From a candidate division CSSED10-310 bacterium (GTDB lineage: Bacteria; CSSED10-310; JAFGJC01), in assembly GCA_016929305.1 (NCBI GenBank), contig JAFGJC010000067.1, positions 1 to 8,218 on the forward strand: DNA of 8,218 nucleotides. The letters are read 5' to 3'. Shown piece by piece: positions 6,757-8,218 of the stretch; the stretch's first letter is position 1, and each line of letters starts with the position of its first letter. A program made the translations under genes and the position numbers. The notes below the pieces were generated by a model that did no database searches, was not told the origin of the DNA, and saw nothing but the letters and a program-made list of their open reading frames with translations.

Positions 6757-8106
6757 TCACTCAAAAATGTTAATTCCCTCAGTTTCGATACCTTGAATTT
6801 GAAAAAACGTCAATATACTGGGGAAAAGGTCTATTAAATTGGGAAACTCCTGTACCACATTAAGTGATCTGGACCATAAAAAAGCATCATTGTAAGTATG
6901 TGCACCTGACATTGCAGATCCAGTAACCTCAATAGATGCATTAAAATTTGCTTTGGGTTCAATACCATTCGCCGGCAATAAAATTAATTCAGCCGCCTCG
7001 GTTAAATACTTACCCGAATAAATTATTTCTCGAGGAACAACCGCTTCAAACAGGAACTTATTGCTATTGGGCTGTTTCAATTTTGTAAAAAGTTCTATGA
7101 TGTCTTTTTTTACACATTCACTGTCAGCCGGCGACAATGAACCTTTTGGTTCCCGTGATTTTAGATTGAGAAAGATCCTCCCCGGTATGAGACTATAAGC
7201 CTTGCCAACCGGTGGTGACGTGCCAACACTGGTTTCATATATACGATCACTCTCAAGAAATCCATTGTTTCTTAATATTGTATTTACCTGGACTTCGTAT
7301 AAAGACTCTGTAAATCCATGATCAGATAACATAATTATCTCGGTGTTATCCTTCATGATTCCAAATAGATTTTTAATATTATCATCTAAAACCATGAAGA
7401 ATTCTTTAATTTTTTGATATTTTTCGGTGTCATTTAATTCCGGTGAAACGATGTCTTTCCAGAAGAAATGAAAAAGTCTGTCGGTCTCCATTACATGTAA
7501 ATGAGCATACTGCCATTCAACTTTTGTAATGATATCACAGAATGCCGTAAATCGATTTGATAAGGTTGTAACAAGATCAGATAAGAATTCCTGAGAGGCA
7601 TTCTTTGCAATGAGTGCAGTATTAGCATCGATACGATAATCATGGTGCTTTAAAATAGAATAGATCCAATCCGGATGAACACTTTTTCTTAAATCGACAC
7701 CCAAGAAACCTGAAACAAGAACACCATTAACACACTCCGGTGGATAGGTTACAGGCACGTTCATGACGACCACGGAGATTTTTCTCTCGCTTAAAATCGA
7801 CCATAATGTCTCTGCACCCAAATGCAAACGGTTGGGAATTGTCAGTGAAAATGGATCTAATTTCCGATCGATGAATCCAAAGATGCGATGGTTTCCCGGG
7901 TTACATCCGGTCGCAAATGTTGCCCAGGCCGTGCAGGAGACAGTTGGATAGACAGATGTCATCACGACAGGCTTCTTAGATTGAAACATCTTAGATAAAA
8001 AGGGCATCCACTTAGTTTCTCTAATAACTTCAAATAGACTGCATGGAAAGCCATCAAGACTTAATAGAAGACATTTTTTTTGCCGTTTACGACCAAAAAT
8101 CCTCAC
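6757..8106 (-). CDS. AlkP-superfamily phosphohydrolase (COG3379-type) with Ser nucleophile position
   Basis: With the GTG start at 8106 the product has 449 residues. Metal-site residues: Asp18 in LSLDGF, Ser57 in TVSCTAW at the place of the Thr nucleophile of the two paralogs, Asp209 and His213 in TDRLFH, Asp262-His263 in LSDHGF, and His403 in SGAHTY. The fold and ligand set are complete, so it should be an active metal-dependent esterase; Ser is an accepted nucleophile in this superfamily. It is the most divergent of the three paralogs: the cap motif is YPPECVNGVLVSGF and the C-terminus stops soon after LIDLFPSIL, without the IDG motif or a LGYL tail. No signal peptide is seen. The open frame extends to an ATG at 8202 (481 residues). 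I prefer the GTG because AAAAGGA stands six bases upstream, the first Asp ligand then falls at residue 18 as in the paralogs (15 and 17), and the extra 32 residues resemble nothing in them. The stop abuts the sat ribosome binding site. Confidence 0.9.
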   Translation of the reverse strand: MRIFGRKRQKKCLLLSLDGFPCSLFEVIRETKWMPFLSKMFQSKKPVVMTSVYPTVSCTAWATFATGCNPGNHRIFGFIDRKLDPFSLTIPNRLHLGAETLWSILSERKISVVVMNVPVTYPPECVNGVLVSGFLGVDLRKSVHPDWIYSILKHHDYRIDANTALIAKNASQEFLSDLVTTLSNRFTAFCDIITKVEWQYAHLHVMETDRLFHFFWKDIVSPELNDTEKYQKIKEFFMVLDDNIKNLFGIMKDNTEIIMLSDHGFTESLYEVQVNTILRNNGFLESDRIYETSVGTSPPVGKAYSLIPGRIFLNLKSREPKGSLSPADSECVKKDIIELFTKLKQPNSNKFLFEAVVPREIIYSGKYLTEAAELILLPANGIEPKANFNASIEVTGSAMSGAHTYNDAFLWSRSLNVVQEFPNLIDLFPSILTFFQIQGIETEGINIFE

Positions 8107-8111
8107 ATCTT

Positions 8112-8118
8112 TCCTTTT
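8112..8118 (-). promoter_or_regulatory. Possible ribosome binding site for the GTG start at 8106
   Basis: AAAAGGA with six bases from the last G of GG to the GTG. The alternative ATG at 8202 has only CTTTAA directly upstream and no purine-rich site. This favours the shorter protein, together with alignment of the first metal-ligand Asp with the paralogs. Confidence 0.45.
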
Positions 8119-8183
8119 ACCTTTTGATCCAAGAGTATGAAATAAGCATGTATGTTGGGCCAAATGCTTAGCAAAAGGTGCCA

Positions 8184-8212
8184 AAGCTAGCAAATTGGTC
8201 ATTTAAAGTCAA
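8184..8212 (-). promoter_or_regulatory. Candidate sigma-70-like promoter before the first gene
   Basis: On the minus strand TTGACT (8212-8207, five of six to the -35 consensus) is followed after 17 bases by TAGCTT (8189-8184), a poor -10 match (three of six) but preceded by TG in the extended -10 position. Transcription would begin near 8177, leaving a leader of about 70 bases before the GTG at 8106. If real, the ATG at 8202 would be upstream of the transcript. Such matches occur by chance in AT-rich DNA, and one frame stays open from the window edge to a TAA at 8170-8168, so an upstream gene could also end here. Confidence 0.25.
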
Positions 8213-8218
8213 TCTGAA

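Noticed and set aside
6743..6760. GTG start for sat six codons upstream, overlapping the previous stop
   Set aside because: Those six codons contain the AAGGAG site for the ATG at 6742, so they are better read as the ribosome binding site.
6757..8106. Formylglycine sulfatase identity for the Ser/Cys-containing AlkP protein
   Set aside because: The C/S-x-P-x-R maturation motif of type I sulfatases is absent around Ser57-Cys58, and the ligand set matches the phosphodiesterase/phosphohydrolase branch.

Overview
The window is an AT-rich bacterial stretch (about 40% GC by eye). Every gene I can support lies on the minus strand, so it is transcribed from high to low coordinates. Seven genes are packed with gaps of 0-30 bases, which points to one operon. 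I see no terminator, no tRNA or rRNA, no mobile element and no CRISPR array. No stretch over 300 bases lacks a gene.

In transcription order the genes are: (1) a COG3379-type alkaline-phosphatase-superfamily phosphohydrolase with a Ser at the nucleophile position (8106 to 6757); (2) sat, ATP sulfurylase (6742 to 5591); (3) a PHP-domain phosphoesterase of the YciV/TrpH type (5579 to 4692); (4) a second COG3379-type protein with a Thr nucleophile (4691 to 3285); (5) cysC, APS kinase, with an unusual C-terminal tail (3254 to 2658); (6) a third COG3379-type protein, the longest, ending in almost the same tail as CysC (2627 to 945); (7) the first 311 residues of a polytopic membrane protein of the LPG-synthase-TM/YbhN 'flippase-like' family, cut by the window edge (933 to 1).

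Together the genes suggest a dedicated PAPS module. Sat makes APS from sulfate and ATP, and CysC phosphorylates APS to PAPS. The PHP enzyme is a good candidate for removing the 3'-phosphate of the PAP left after sulfo transfer. No APS/PAPS reductase (CysH, AprAB) is visible, so sulfation of a metabolite, lipid or glycan is at least as likely as sulfate reduction. No sulfotransferase is in the window either; it would have to be encoded outside, or an unrecognised activity would have to replace it. The three intracellular AlkP-fold proteins and the flippase-like membrane protein hint at a cell-surface or lipid-linked product. That part is inference.

The organism cannot be named. Sat is of the roughly 380-residue, zinc-motif bacterial type. 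Several COG3379 paralogs beside sulfation genes, proteins ending in RLxxLGYL, and a flippase-like protein with GLDGY in place of the usual GGD would fit an uncultivated or environmental lineage (Planctomycetota-like, Desulfobacterota-like or a candidate phylum), but I cannot decide among these from sequence alone. The most unusual signal is the shared C-terminal RLxSLGYL tail on two unrelated enzyme folds in the same operon.
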